From Semisulcospira habei (Eukaryota > Mollusca > Gastropoda > Semisulcospiridae): a stretch of 64,000 bases of DNA. Both the position numbers and the translations under genes were made by a program. Position 1 is the first letter of the stretch. Each line of letters begins with the position of its first letter. Below the pieces are notes generated by a model. The model saw nothing but the letters and a program-made list of their open reading frames with translations. It was not told the origin of the DNA and searched no databases. Location of the stretch: assembly GCA_036245525.1 (NCBI GenBank), contig BTPG01000004.1, positions 16,807,131 through 16,871,130 on the forward strand. The letters run 5' to 3'. Shown in pieces: positions 1-10,960 of this stretch.

Positions 1-20
1 ACGGAACGACTTATATGCTC

Positions 21-130
21 CCAGCAGCAAAACGTCTTTGGGCCCATGACGGCCGCATTGGGCCCGCGCACAGCCGTGCGCTGGCCCACTGCGGCCATCG
101 TGGGACCGAGGACTTTTGCTTATTGGGGCG
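21..130. mobile_element. Family A GC-rich fold-back element
   Basis: This is an imperfect palindrome rich in GGCCC and GCGCAC blocks. It opens with CAAAACGTCTTTGGGCCC and closes with GGACTTTTGCTTATTGGGG. The same layout recurs at 17255-17310, 26080-26190, 27203-27325 and 51695-51805, which marks it as a dispersed short element rather than a gene. The best preserved copy is at 27203. Confidence 0.6.
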
Positions 131-291
131 TTCACCATATGCATTGCATTCACGATCTTTTTTTCTTTTCTTTTTTTTACACTGATGCAAGTGTAAACGC
201 AACAACGCTGGACCATCAATCACAGAATAGTAGGCCTCCAGTACGTTGTGAGTAGAAAATCACCATACAATTTACATGGACTGCGTCACAT

Positions 292-405
292 CCTTTGCGT
301 GTCGGTAGCGGCTTTGTCGCGATGATTCCTGCAGGCGCCAAGCTATTCTGACATCACCCATGAACTATTATGGTCGATAACTCGATATGTCTCCTGAACT
401 GTGAC
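292..405. mobile_element. Chimeric fold-back: B left half, C right half
   Basis: The left half is the family B arm (CTTTGCGTGTCGGTAGCGG, then the GATGATTCCTGCAGG centre). The right half is the family C core and arm (GGCGCCAAGCTATTCTG, a degenerate CATCACCCATGAACTATTATGG, then GTCTCCTGAACTGTGACG). The two join at the centre, where CTGCAGG meets GGCGCC. Neither half has its proper partner, so this looks like a recombinant. Confidence 0.6.
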
Positions 406-470
406 GTAAAACTCAAAGGATACGTAAAAAAAAAATGATAACGTCATCCTTAGGACGCAATGAGTTAGTC

Positions 471-575
471 TCAGGGGTGGATCTATGATGTGTGTGTGTG
501 GGGGGGGGGGGAGTTCCGAGGGTTACGAACCCCCCTCCCCCCCTCCCCCTCCCCCCCCCCCACCCAAAATTCTTT
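471..575. repeat. Family N G/C-homopolymer repeat, fragment
   Basis: It starts TCAGGGGTGGATC and carries long poly-G and poly-C runs, including GAACCCCCCTCCCC. It resembles the fragments at 955-1170, 16640-16930, 37250-37545 and about 55963-56040, several of which have a GATCCRYCCCTG end. Confidence 0.4.
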
Positions 576-954
576 ACAGTACGATTACACAAAAATCTAA
601 AGACACATTTCAGCACCATTTGTGTTTGTTAGGCCTTGTCGACAAACCTAATGAACTTTAACAGCAGTTTGGACACGCAGCAAAAGCACACGCGTAATCG
701 CACTTATTGTTCGCACTTATTTATTCTACGCAGCCCTTAGTGTGACAATCTATTGTTAGCTGTTTCTCGTACTGAACTCGTTGTATGTATAGAACTGAGC
801 GGAGTCATTGTCAGGTTACTTGATATAAAGACAACGTGTGCTCAGCTGGATTGTCCTGTGTCTTAATGAACCATAACTAGACCTGTGTGTAGCGTTTTGC
901 AACCACCTGTTACAGAAGTGTATATGTGAACAGTTACGGCGGTAGTGGGCCTTT
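576..954. other. Interval without recognised feature
   Basis: No coding potential and no clear repeat structure is visible. The open frames are short and without recognisable similarity. Confidence 0.5.
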
Positions 955-1170
955 AAAATGCTATAACAAAGTCCCTTTTGGGGGCGTTTGGAATCCCCCC
1001 TCTCTCCCCGTTTGATAGTTTGGCGAGTTTTGACACACATACCAGGGCCGGACCTGGGAAAAGTCGATGGGGGGGTTACAGATTCAGTATAAAGCGAAGG
1101 CGCGAAGCGCCGAGCCTTCTAGGGGGGTCCGGGGGCATGCCCCCCCGGAATTTTTTTTTTTCAAGGATGC
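955..1170. repeat. Family N repeat copy
   Basis: The segment beginning AAAATGCTATAACAAAGTCC is nearly identical to the one at 37368. It is followed by C-rich tract, a CAGGGCCGGACCTGGG motif and a GGGGGCATGCCCCCC palindrome. Confidence 0.5.
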
Positions 1171-1466
1171 AAAATGGTGCAATCTGGTGCAATCTGAGCC
1201 TTGAAAAAGCCATTTGTGATGGTCTGGGGACTTTGAGCTTTTTGAACAATCGAACTGACAAACTCTGGGGTACAAAAATTATCACCTGCCCCTCCCTTAA
1301 AAAAAACACCCACACCCACACCCGCACACACACACACACACAAACATTTATTTATCAACAGAGATGTTTTGTATACTATTATTATTCACTACTTTTCGTT
1401 GATCGTTAACGGTATAAAGCTTTACCTTGTAGTTTATGAACATCAGGGCCCTGCTTTCACTTCAGT

Positions 1467-3520
1467 TCAGTCTTGCTGCACTAGGTTCCTCGGCATTAGT
1501 ACCATTTGTGAATTGTATCTTCTGGCAAAACAGGTCACTGCCTCTTTGAAGTCAATATCAACATCCCTGTGCACTTTCAGTAAAGCAAGTGCATTGAGTC
1601 TCTGTTGCCCCATTGTAGAGCGCAGGTAGTTTTTCAGGTTGCGCAACTGACTGTTTGAACGCTCACACTCGGCAGTAGTGACAGGCAGGGTGCAAAGGTT
1701 CTTTAGCATGATGAACAGGTTGGGATAAAAATCCCTGTCACAGTGTTTCAGTGCTTCTGATGCCGTGGATGGGATGATAGCTGTCGCATTCTCAGCAGCA
1801 CTTCGCCATTTGCAAACCCACCGTTGGTATTCTGCATCAAGGGTAGCGTTGTCTGGTAGGTCAGACTCCCACAACATTGCCAGTGTCTTCACCCCTTCTG
1901 GAACCTGCATGAAACCATCCTGGTTGTCTATTAAAGTGCTTGGCACCAGACAGAGACCATCAACTGCTAGGTCAGCATTTTTGAACCTCGAGTCCAATTC
2001 GGTTGACAGGTGTTCCAAGAAAGGAATGACAATGCTAATCTTGAAATATTCTTCTGGAGTGGCCGCAGGTTGGTTGTCACGGAGAGTCTGGCGGGATGCT
2101 TGACGAGGAACAACAACATCAGTTGTCAAAGCATTTGCCATTTTGCTGACTTCACCAAACCAGGCAACGAACGCTGTGTCGACATCTCTTCTAATAGAAG
2201 ACATGCAGTTACTGACCTCTTTGATTTCCCTGTAGGCATCGACAACATCTTTTGTTCTTTTCTGGAGCTTCACTGTCAAGGGTTTTAAGTAACGCAAACA
2301 ATTGCGGACAACAACGAATGCAACGAGGAAAACACTGCTGCTCAAGGTGTGGAGAAAGCCAGTTGCCTTGGTCAATGTCTCACTGTCCCAATTGTCACTG
2401 TCTTCACACATTTGTCCCAAACAGTCGTGAACAACCAGGAAGAGAGATGTGTAAACCTCCAGTGCTTCATGTTTTTCTACCCATCTTGTTCTGCACAGAT
2501 CAACAAGCTTTGTCTTTGTCGTGTCAGGCTGAGATGCTTCGATGGTATCTTCAAGTTTTCGTTGTCTCTTTGGAGAGTTTGAGAAAAACAGTGACAGTTT
2601 TCTCAGTGCTCCCATCATGTTCTTCACTGCAGGCAAGCCGCATGCTTTTACAATGCAGAGACTCAAGCTATGGGAAGCACAGTGAAAGTACAGTGCTTTG
2701 TTGTTCCTTGCTTGAAAACGTGCCTGCACTCCTTTAAACTTTCCTGCCATGTTTGCGGCCCCGTCATAACCTTGTCCTCTAACATTGTTGAAATCAAGCC
2801 CCCACAAGCCCAGACACTCAACAATCTTGTTGTAAAGTGTTTCACCTGTGGTATCTCTGCACTGGACAAAAGCCAGGAACTCTTCACGAACTTTCAGACT
2901 TCCATCGACGAATCTCAATATAATTGAAAGTTGTTCCCAGTTTGAGCTGTCTGTGACTTCGTCAGCAAGCACGGTAAACTGTTTTGCTGCAATAATTTCT
3001 GCAAGAATCTTGTTGCGGATCTGATCACCAAGAACCTCTATCAGTCTGTTTTGTGTACTTTTTGAAATGTATGTGGCCTTCTTATCGCATGTATCTAGAT
3101 GTTTCCGGAGAGTTTCATCTCCTGCATTGATGCACAGATTCAAAAGGGCATTGAAATTGCTTCTGTTCTCACTCTGAAGAATGCCATCATCACAGTTGCC
3201 CCTCAGAGCTAACCCCTGTCTTCCACACACTTCAACAATCCTGAAGAGGCTTGTCAGAACTTGTCAATTTGCAGCGATGTTTTCTGCATTTTTCTGATTG
3301 ATTTCACTGGCGATGCTCTGCTCTGGTTTATCCATGATTGTCAAAAACTGCTCTCCATTTGCCATTGCATCTTTGTGGTATTGTAATAACGAGTGCTTTT
3401 TGATCTGATCACAGGCTTTATTCCAGTTCTTGCATGGCGTCTTCACAAACTTGCCCAGGTTTTCAGTAGACTTTGCAAATAATAGGCAATACTTGCAGTA
3501 AGCCCCATCCTCGAAAGGAG
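1467..3520 (-). pseudogene. hAT-type transposase gene, 3' exon part (ZMYM1/52-kDa-repressor-like)
   Basis: This encodes the catalytic and dimerisation part of an hAT-superfamily transposase, of the kind often annotated as zinc finger MYM-type 1 or 52 kDa repressor-like. From the GTG codon at 3230 the frame runs 587 codons to a stop at 1467. Visible motifs are LADEVTD (first catalytic Asp), GYDGAANMAG (second Asp), YFHCASHSLSL, the RW motif in CRTRWVEKHEAL, and the C-terminal TTAECERSNSQL with the last acidic residue and dimerisation helix. Upstream in the same frame is the zinc-finger-like FEDGAYCKYCLLFAK region, interrupted by one TGA at 3264-3266. At 3520 the frame is cut by the 6-kb LINE and resumes at 9572. 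With a nonsense codon and a LINE in the exon this copy is probably dead. Whether it was a mobile element or a domesticated gene cannot be told from the sequence. Confidence 0.82.
3508..3520. repeat. Target-site duplication of the 6-kb LINE, left copy
   Basis: TCCTCGAAAGGAG is repeated exactly at 9559-9571. The two copies bracket the element and lie in the hAT reading frame. Confidence 0.95.
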
Positions 3521-3748
3521 TTTAGTTTAGTTAGTTTAGTTATTTGGGTTTAACGCCGAGCAGGCGACTAAGGCCGTCTCACGGCGGGATGGGTAAAAAT
3601 CTGGTCAGCCAGACTAAAAGCAAGGTCTTAAGACAAGATGTAAATATAGATTAAAAATCTCAGGCTAAAATGTCGCACATGTCTGGAAAAGAAACGTCTA
3701 CAGACTCTCAAAAAGGGCAAATAAAAAATTCACATAGTCTATGAATGC

Positions 3749-6700
3749 TCAGATCTTGTTAAAAATATTGCATTCTCTCAAAAAATTGAAGATTTTGTCC
3801 GGGGGAACATCCCGGAACAAAACCTTCAAGGAGTCTGCTGTGAAGTGTTTATATTTGGTGTCAATTAGGTCAGCACAATACAGCAAAAAGTGTCGAACAG
3901 AAAACTTCTCATCACAGGCAAAACACCATGGACGCTCATCCTGTTTAAGTAAGTAAGAGTGCGTAACATATGTGTGCCCGATGTGGAGCCGAGCAAGGAC
4001 AGTCTCCTCACGGCGGCTGCCGCAGCGGAAAGGTAGACTGTCAGACAACTTAGGAAGAGCTTCATGAAGCTTGTTCCCTTCCTCTTTGTCCCACTCGGAC
4101 TGCCACTCGCGGGCTATGTACGCACTAATAACAGGTTTAAAATCACTATAGACAGTCTGTGTGTCAGGGACAGGGTCACTGCGGGCACTGTTGGCAGCAG
4201 AATCTGCGATTCTGTTGCCTTCGATGCCCACATGGCCTGGGACCCAAATAAAAATGATGTCATAATATTCCTTCATCAAGTCCGCGTAGAGCTCTCTAAT
4301 CTGCACCAGCAGTGGATGGTCTGTTCCCGCGCCCTGAAGGGCCTGCAGGGCAGAAAGAGAGTCAGACAGAATCAGGAAGTTCCTTTCCCGAGACTGATAG
4401 GCATGCTTGAGTGCTAGCAGAATGGCCTGCAGTTCTGCACTAAATACAGAGGAATGGTCAGGGAGACGGAGCTTAAATGGGCGTCTAGGATGGCGAGAGG
4501 ACACTGCAGCCGCAGCCACTCTTCCATCCTCAGACTTGGACCCATCCGTATAAAGACGACAATAGCCAGGAAAAATTGAAAGGAGTTCATTGAGGCTCTG
4601 TTGGTATATGGCTGGTGGAGTACAATCCTTCTTGTGGGCAGTCAAGTCCAGCAAGATGTCAGGAACTGGTAGTAGCCAGGGTGGAGTGACGTGTTGCAGA
4701 GATTCCGAAACTTTGTCCAGGTCCACTCCGGCCGCCTGCAGATGAGGTCGGACACGGAAGGAAAGTGGACGGACAGCTCCCGGATGGGCATCGTAAATCT
4801 CTGCAAACGACGGGTTAAAAACACAATCATAGGCAGGATTTTCTGGATGGGCCTTCAGCTTCAGAACGTAGCTGAGCATGAGGCGGATGCGGCGGAGCCT
4901 GAGAGAAGGCTCCCCTGCCTCTGCATACAGACTAGGAACTGGAGATGTCCTGAAGGCTCCCAGACATATGCGCAGACCTTGATGGTGAATTGTGTTCAGA
5001 CGCTGCAGAACAGACTTGGAAGCCGAGCCATATACCACAGAGCCGTAATCCAGTTTGGACCGAACAAGGGCCCGGTACAGTCGAAGTAAGACGATGCGGT
5101 CTGCACCCCAGTCAGTACGACCAACGACACGAAGAATGTCGAGGGCCTTCCGACAAGAGGTTCTAAGGTAGTTAACATGGTTGCAGAAGGTCAATCTTTT
5201 GTCAAAGATGACCCCCCAAAACTTAGCCTCTTCAGCCACCTTAATTGGCACTCCAGCAATGCTCAGGCTAGGTTCTGGAAAAAATTTCGTCTGGTTAGTA
5301 AAATGCACACAGACTGTCTTGGAGGGCGAGAATCTGAATCCATTGAGAGACACCCACCCCTGGATGCGATCAACGCACAGCTGCAAGCGCCTCTCAAGGG
5401 ACGCAAGTCCTCGACCTCGTGCACACAAAGCAAAGTCGTCCACAAACAAAGAGCATTCAGAATCATCCTTGACGGCCTTTACAATGTTATTTATTTTAAT
5501 GCTAAATAAAACAGGAGATAGAATACTGCCCTGCGGGACACCCATCTCCTGTTCAAAGGAGTCGGAGAGGGTGGAGCCCACACGGACATGGAACGACCTG
5601 TTGGACAAAAAATTGTGAATAAAAATGGGCAGATGCCCTTTAAAACCCATGTCCGACAAATCAGACATTATACCATGCTTCCAGGTAGTGTCATATGCCT
5701 TTTCAAGATCAAAGAAAATTGCATAGACATGCTGCTTGTTGACAAAAGCATCTCGGATAAAAGACTCAAAGCGGACTAGATGGTCAGTTGTACTACGGAA
5801 GCGCCGGAAACCGCACTGGAGGTCTGTGATGAGACCCTGTGACTCAAGATGCCACACCAGTCGGGCGTTGACCAAGCGTTCCATAGTTTTACATAAACAT
5901 GATGTCAAAGCTATTGGCCGGTAGTTGCCCGGGTCGGAAGGATCCTTACCCGGCTTGGGAATTGGCACAACCACAGCCTGGCGCCAAGATGGCGGAAAAT
6001 GACCGGTTATCCAGATATGGTTAAAGGCCTTGAGAAGTACAAGGAGTGAATCCTCAGGCAGATGTGTTATGAGCTGATAATGGATGGTATCTAATCCAGC
6101 AGCAGAGTCAGTACATTTCTGCATGGCTTGCTGCAATTCTGAAAACGTAAAAGGGGCATTATAGTCTTCCAAGTTATCCGATATAAAATCACAAGCACAA
6201 GATTCTCGCTTCTCCTTCTCTCTCTGGAAGAAAGGTGAATAATGCTCTGTTGAAGAATTATGGGCAATGGTGGAGGCAAGTAAATTGGCCACAGCCTTTT
6301 TATCTGTGACCAAACTGGCACCATCTCTAAGATGGCCGACAGAAGCCGAGCCACCCCTGCCCCCAATTCTTCGAACAGCCTTCCAGACTTTTTGGGACGG
6401 AGTCCTAGAAGATAAAGATGAGACGAAGCGTCTCCAGGAAGCACGGCGTTCACGTTTAAAAATATAACGGGCTTTCGCCCGCTGTCTTTTAAAGGTTAAA
6501 ATATTTGCTTGCGACGGATTACGAAATGCACGTCGCTGAGCAGATTTGCGCATTGTTTGGGCCTTGCGGCACTCTTCATTGAACCATGGTACTCTCGGCT
6601 TCCGAGGGAGTGATGTGGAAGTTCTAGGGATGGTTTCACCTGCAACCTCCAACAAAATAGAAGTAAAACAAGAAACAGGTTCTTCAGCTGACATGACCAC

Positions 6701-7441
6701 CTCCTCTGTAAGACGAGACTGACAGAGAGAGGCAAACAGAGACCAGTTAGCTTTCTTGAGATTCCAGCGCCCCACCGGCGAATCCTCCTCACAGCTGACC
6801 GATGACAGGACTACTGGGAAGTGGTCACTACCACACAGGTCGCCGTGAACCTTCCAGTCAAAGTCCAGCATGAGAGAAGGATCACACACAGTGAGGTCTA
6901 GAACAGAACTAGATCCGGAACCTGAGTTAGAGTATGTAGGTGAGCCATCGTTAAAGACACATAGGTTAAGTTGAGAAAAAACGTCTTCTAACATCTGACC
7001 TCTGCCATCATAGTGGTCACTACCCCAAAGGTGAGCATGACCGTTAAAATCCCCCATGAGAATAAAGGGAGGGGGCAGTTGATCTACTAAGTGAAAAATA
7101 TCATTGCTACAGACCCGCAGTGATGGTGGCAGGTAAATACTGCATATGGTTATGGTCTTTTTTAAGGTAACCCGAGCAGCGACAGCCTGAAGACAGGTGT
7201 CGATGCTAACGGGGCTACATAAAATTTGGCTACCAATGAGAAGAGCCGCTCCACCCGAGCGCCTCTCCGAATCAGAGCCTTTATGTATAACATTAAAACC
7301 ATTAAAAGACACAGGGTCAGAAGTCTTCAGGTAAGTCTCCTGAAGAGATATGACTGAGGGGTTATAGAACTTGACTAAAAGACGTAATTCCTCAAAGTTA
7401 GCTCGAAAACCACGACAATTCCACTGAAGCAAAGAGTCCAT
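3749..7441 (-). CDS. LINE ORF2: endonuclease, reverse transcriptase, RNase H
   Basis: This 1,230-residue polyprotein carries out target-primed reverse transcription. The N-terminal APE-type endonuclease (about residues 1-220) shows QWNCRG, LQETYL, MGDFNGHAHLWGS and GSDHFPV. The reverse transcriptase (about 460-760) shows YAIFFDLEKAYDTTW, GVPQGSILSPVLFS and the catalytic LFVDDFAL. A C-terminal RNase H (about 960-1110) has YTDGSKSEDG, SAELQAILLAL, LSDSLSALQAL and WVPGHVGIEGNRIAD, so all four acidic positions appear present. A Cys/His cluster (CFACDEKFSVRHFLLYC) closes the protein. The start ATG lies 2 nt after the ORF1 stop, suggesting translation by reinitiation. No frameshift or internal stop is present. 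Confidence 0.95.
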   Translation of the reverse strand: MDSLLQWNCRGFRANFEELRLLVKFYNPSVISLQETYLKTSDPVSFNGFNVIHKGSDSERRSGGAALLIGSQILCSPVSIDTCLQAVAARVTLKKTITICSIYLPPSLRVCSNDIFHLVDQLPPPFILMGDFNGHAHLWGSDHYDGRGQMLEDVFSQLNLCVFNDGSPTYSNSGSGSSSVLDLTVCDPSLMLDFDWKVHGDLCGSDHFPVVLSSVSCEEDSPVGRWNLKKANWSLFASLCQSRLTEEVVMSAEEPVSCFTSILLEVAGETIPRTSTSLPRKPRVPWFNEECRKAQTMRKSAQRRAFRNPSQANILTFKRQRAKARYIFKRERRASWRRFVSSLSSRTPSQKVWKAVRRIGGRGGSASVGHLRDGASLVTDKKAVANLLASTIAHNSSTEHYSPFFQREKEKRESCACDFISDNLEDYNAPFTFSELQQAMQKCTDSAAGLDTIHYQLITHLPEDSLLVLLKAFNHIWITGHFPPSWRQAVVVPIPKPGKDPSDPGNYRPIALTSCLCKTMERLVNARLVWHLESQGLITDLQCGFRRFRSTTDHLVRFESFIRDAFVNKQHVYAIFFDLEKAYDTTWKHGIMSDLSDMGFKGHLPIFIHNFLSNRSFHVRVGSTLSDSFEQEMGVPQGSILSPVLFSIKINNIVKAVKDDSECSLFVDDFALCARGRGLASLERRLQLCVDRIQGWVSLNGFRFSPSKTVCVHFTNQTKFFPEPSLSIAGVPIKVAEEAKFWGVIFDKRLTFCNHVNYLRTSCRKALDILRVVGRTDWGADRIVLLRLYRALVRSKLDYGSVVYGSASKSVLQRLNTIHHQGLRICLGAFRTSPVPSLYAEAGEPSLRLRRIRLMLSYVLKLKAHPENPAYDCVFNPSFAEIYDAHPGAVRPLSFRVRPHLQAAGVDLDKVSESLQHVTPPWLLPVPDILLDLTAHKKDCTPPAIYQQSLNELLSIFPGYCRLYTDGSKSEDGRVAAAAVSSRHPRRPFKLRLPDHSSVFSAELQAILLALKHAYQSRERNFLILSDSLSALQALQGAGTDHPLLVQIRELYADLMKEYYDIIFIWVPGHVGIEGNRIADSAANSARSDPVPDTQTVYSDFKPVISAYIAREWQSEWDKEEGNKLHEALPKLSDSLPFRCGSRREETVLARLHIGHTYVTHSYLLKQDERPWCFACDEKFSVRHFLLYCADLIDTKYKHFTADSLKVLFRDVPPDKIFNFLRECNIFNKI

Positions 7442-7443
7442 GA

Positions 7444-8883
7444 TTAAGTCTGATCTGGGGGTAAGGAGTTTTTCCCCCCTTTTTCCTTTACCTTGGAAGG
7501 AGTTGAAGAAACAGAGGGGGGCCGGCTCCCGGGCCTCCTCTGGTTCTTCGGAGAGGAAGGGGGTGGAGCTGCCGCAGCATCAGCAACAACAACTTCCACT
7601 CCCTCCATCCGCTCCTCCAGTGCAGCATATTTGTTTTGAAGGGGCACATCTGTGTTCCCCTTCTGGGCCCGTGCGCACAGCGGTCCCATAGATTTCTTAG
7701 ACTTCTGGTCCTGGGCAGCGTTCCTGCCGCTAGAGTTAGCGGCCTTAGAAGGCTGACCAGAGCCAGAAGCCTTTGGAGTTGACTGACTAACAGGTTTGGG
7801 TGGGGGCTGAGGCTTAGGGGCAACAGAAGGCGGCACAACCGGACCGGCAGTGTCCGCCTTCTGCGTTCCCTGGCTCCTTGTCACCACCGGAGGAGGGTTA
7901 CTCTCCAGGGGCGAGATGAGCCGAGGCTCCGCCCCCAACCAAGAAGTTGGGGTCTGACATGAAAAGTCTTTGGTGGGGCGCTTGCCTGCCACCGCTGCAC
8001 TAAAAGTATACACTGAGGTGTTAGAGGTTGGGGCAGCCGCAGCTGCACCAGGGCCTTCAACCAGTTTTTTGGCATCCAGAAAGGACAGCCCCTTCTCCAC
8101 ACGCACCTGCTGAATCTTGCACTCGGATATCCAACGAGGGCATTTCTTATCCGAAGCCATATGCGCCCCCTGGCAATTCACACACAGGGGGGTGGCTGTG
8201 CAGGACTCAGCAGAGTGTCCGGGCCTAGTGCAACGGGCGCATGAAGCCTCTGCCTGACGGCATGTCTTCTGCCCATGGCCATACTTTTGGCACTTAAAGC
8301 ACCGGAGGGGAAGAGGGACGTACTTTTTCACTCTCAGGGAGTAGTAACCTCCCCAGATGGTAGTAGGAGGGGTGGGGGTGCCAAACGTCAGGATGATGGT
8401 AGGGAGACGGATCTCCCCACCACCTCGCTTGGAAGCGAAGCGCCTGACGCAAGTCACCCCCTGAGACTTAAGGTTCCTTACAAGTTCATCTTCTGACAGT
8501 TCTGCCAAAGCTTGATCTTTGATTACGCCTCTTGACGAATTCATAGTTTTGTGGGGTGTGACTTCCACAGGAGTGTCTCCGATGGAAGAGAGCCCCAGTA
8601 GCCCGCTGGAGTGTGCCCGAGTACGGCACTCCACCAGCAAGTCACCAGACCTGAGGCGCTGGGCGTCAGGCCTGCCAACACGGCTCCTGAGGGTCTCCCC
8701 CACCAGAAAAGGATGCAGCTTGGTAACTGGTTTCTCCTTCACCTTGCTATGGACAATGAGGAAGCGAGGCCATACGGCCGACGCCTGAGGCGTCGCTTCC
8801 TCACAGTCTGAATCACTGTCATGTGCAATGTCGGTGTCTATGCGCCGTTTCTGTGCTAGTTTTGGTTTTTTGGTTTTATCCAT
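7444..8883 (-). CDS. LINE ORF1: gag-like RNA-binding protein with three CCHC knuckles
   Basis: This is a 479-residue nucleocapsid-like protein that in this class of element coats the RNA. The N-terminus is basic (MDKTKKPKLAQKRR) and then acidic. A folded region (about 100-190) precedes three consecutive zinc knuckles at about 195-248: CFKCQKYGHGQKTC, CARCTRPGHSAESC and a third, CVNCQGAH...C. The C-terminal half is low in complexity, rich in Pro, Ser, Ala and Lys, and probably disordered. The frame is intact and ends TAA two bases before the ORF2 ATG. Gag with three knuckles is typical of Jockey/I-type elements. Confidence 0.92.
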   Translation of the reverse strand: MDKTKKPKLAQKRRIDTDIAHDSDSDCEEATPQASAVWPRFLIVHSKVKEKPVTKLHPFLVGETLRSRVGRPDAQRLRSGDLLVECRTRAHSSGLLGLSSIGDTPVEVTPHKTMNSSRGVIKDQALAELSEDELVRNLKSQGVTCVRRFASKRGGGEIRLPTIILTFGTPTPPTTIWGGYYSLRVKKYVPLPLRCFKCQKYGHGQKTCRQAEASCARCTRPGHSAESCTATPLCVNCQGAHMASDKKCPRWISECKIQQVRVEKGLSFLDAKKLVEGPGAAAAAPTSNTSVYTFSAAVAGKRPTKDFSCQTPTSWLGAEPRLISPLESNPPPVVTRSQGTQKADTAGPVVPPSVAPKPQPPPKPVSQSTPKASGSGQPSKAANSSGRNAAQDQKSKKSMGPLCARAQKGNTDVPLQNKYAALEERMEGVEVVVADAAAAPPPSSPKNQRRPGSRPPSVSSTPSKVKEKGGKNSLPPDQT

Positions 8884-9558
8884 ATTATATTAGTAGAGAT
8901 ATTCATCCCCCGGGGGTCCCCGCCCGCCACCGAGCCCAACAAGGGAAAGTGCAACTGTCGGCGGGTCTCCAGCCGACGCACAATGGAGACTGCCCGAAAG
9001 ATATACTCAAGGGGGTAAGCCCGATTGAACCGTTTGAGCCACCGCCTTCTATCACACCGTTGAATGCAGGGGAATACTGGCGTAAAGCACCTAATCAGCA
9101 GCAGAAGCTATAGCATGGTGCTCCGTATAGCAACCCGCATGTCAACAGTGGGATAGGGCTCAACGTGACAAGAGCCGATTGACTAGGCCGGTACGACTAG
9201 CCTCCCGTTTAGGTAGAAGTCAAGGCCGAAGTGGAGTGTTGGCACCAGTGAGCCGCAGCCCAAAGGGAACCTCAGCCACCAGGATCCTCTTCTCCCCCGA
9301 CACGGGTCTCCAAGCACGGCAAACACTTGGGATCCAAAGGACCAAAAAGTCACGAGTATTTTTAAGGACCAATCCAACATGGTACGACCTAGGTTAGCAC
9401 AGCTCCTTAAAAACCGGACCAGTGAAAAGGCTGAACAACATATCTGCTGACATCAAGTCCTAATCCTGGACAAAGATGGCACCCGTCCGCTAGCCCACTC
9501 AGTCAGGGACTGAGCGGACTACCCACCTACGCCACGTGGAGGCCGGTGCCGGGTAGGC

Positions 9559-9571
9559 TCCTCGAAAGGAG
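9559..9571. repeat. Target-site duplication of the 6-kb LINE, right copy
   Basis: It is an exact 13-bp match to 3508-3520 and marks the 5' end of the LINE at 9558. Confidence 0.95.
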
Positions 9572-9895
9572 AATACACAAGCCAGGAGTACTTTTGCAAC
9601 CACTCATGCTGAAATTTTCGGTTCTTGTTGTTTATCACTGTTGTTGGAAACTGAAAACCAGGTGATGGTCTCCAGTGTTGCCTTAGAAGATGCTCCTTGT
9701 CACGGCTTGACAGTGAAACGACTCGCGTGTGTTTCTTGAAAACTTCACCAAAATCGATATTTTTGTTGCTGGTGATCTGAGAGGAGAAATCTGAAGAGTC
9801 AGAAAGCAGGCTCACATCAGGCTGGTTGGTCATTGGCATGGCAGAGGATTCAGAAAGCAGGCCCCCGGCAGGCTGATCAATGCTTGAGGAGGAGT
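9559..9895 (-). pseudogene. hAT-type transposase gene, exon continuation upstream of the LINE
   Basis: This is the N-terminal side of the same exon as 1467-3520. Its residues FQHEWLQKYSWLVYSPFE run directly into EDGAYCKYC across the LINE once one copy of the 13-bp duplication is removed. The exon begins at 9895 behind a good splice acceptor on the minus strand (TTTTATTTGTATTTCAG). The first codon is completed by one base from the upstream exon. The region before the zinc finger is Ser/Asp-rich and low in complexity. The chance frame reading into the LINE 5' end from 9558 down is an artefact of the insertion. Confidence 0.75.
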
Positions 9896-9960
9896 CTGAA
9901 ATACAAATAAAAGTTGGGTCTATGAGAAGTCTGAAATACTAAAACGATTGTGTGTGTACC

Positions 9961-9963
<3 letters not shown>

Positions 9964-10039
<76 letters not shown>
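9964..10039. repeat. (GA)n microsatellite
   Basis: About 38 uninterrupted GA units, running directly into an ATTG-repeat LINE tail. Confidence 0.97.
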
Positions 10040-10528
<489 letters not shown>

Positions 10529-10639
10529 CAATGAACAATGAACCTTTATTTTCCAACGGTAGAAGTTATTGGTAACAGGACCAGTTTTCAAACTTGCCGT
10601 TGCTACATCTACTACATAAGTGACATAGACATGTAAACA

Positions 10640-10817
10640 TACATGCACTGCTGCATTCGCTTACGCACGCACGCACGCACCACGCACATACACACACACA
10701 CACCCACACACGCACTCAGGTACGCACGCATGCACATCACAACTCGCGCATGCACGCACGCACACACACACACTCATGTACACCGCAATTCAGTACGCAT
10801 GCACACACGCACGAACA

Positions 10818-10858
<41 letters not shown>

Positions 10859-10960
10859 ACACACGCACGCACTCAGGCACATACGCACAAAAACAAACAC
10901 ACGCTCTCGGACACGCACTCCAGACATTCCTACCCGCATACGCGTACGCACAAAAATATA
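10640..10960. repeat. CA-rich compound microsatellite
   Basis: Mixed CACG, CACA and TGCA repeats with a core (CA)n at about 10819-10855. The open frames rich in His/Thr or Cys/Val across it are artefacts of the repeat. Confidence 0.9.

Larger units (their letters stand above)
3521..9558 (-). mobile_element. Full-length I/Nimb-like non-LTR retrotransposon (6,038 bp)
   Basis: The element has a 5' UTR (9558-8884), ORF1, a 2-nt gap, ORF2 and a 227-bp 3' UTR. It ends in a short tandem tail (TTTAG)n when read on the plus strand. Both reading frames are open, and a perfect 13-bp target duplication flanks it, so the insertion is recent and may be competent. An RNase H domain at the ORF2 C-terminus together with a three-knuckle ORF1 fits the I superfamily (I, Nimb and relatives). 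The exact clade needs a tree. Confidence 0.93.

Noticed and set aside
2252..2737. 161-codon plus-strand frame opposite the hAT exon
   Set aside because: It is a shadow of the transposase frame, which has clear catalytic motifs on the other strand.
7440..9113. Plus-strand frames across LINE ORF1 and 5' UTR
   Set aside because: Shadows of ORF1 or non-coding 5' UTR without motifs.
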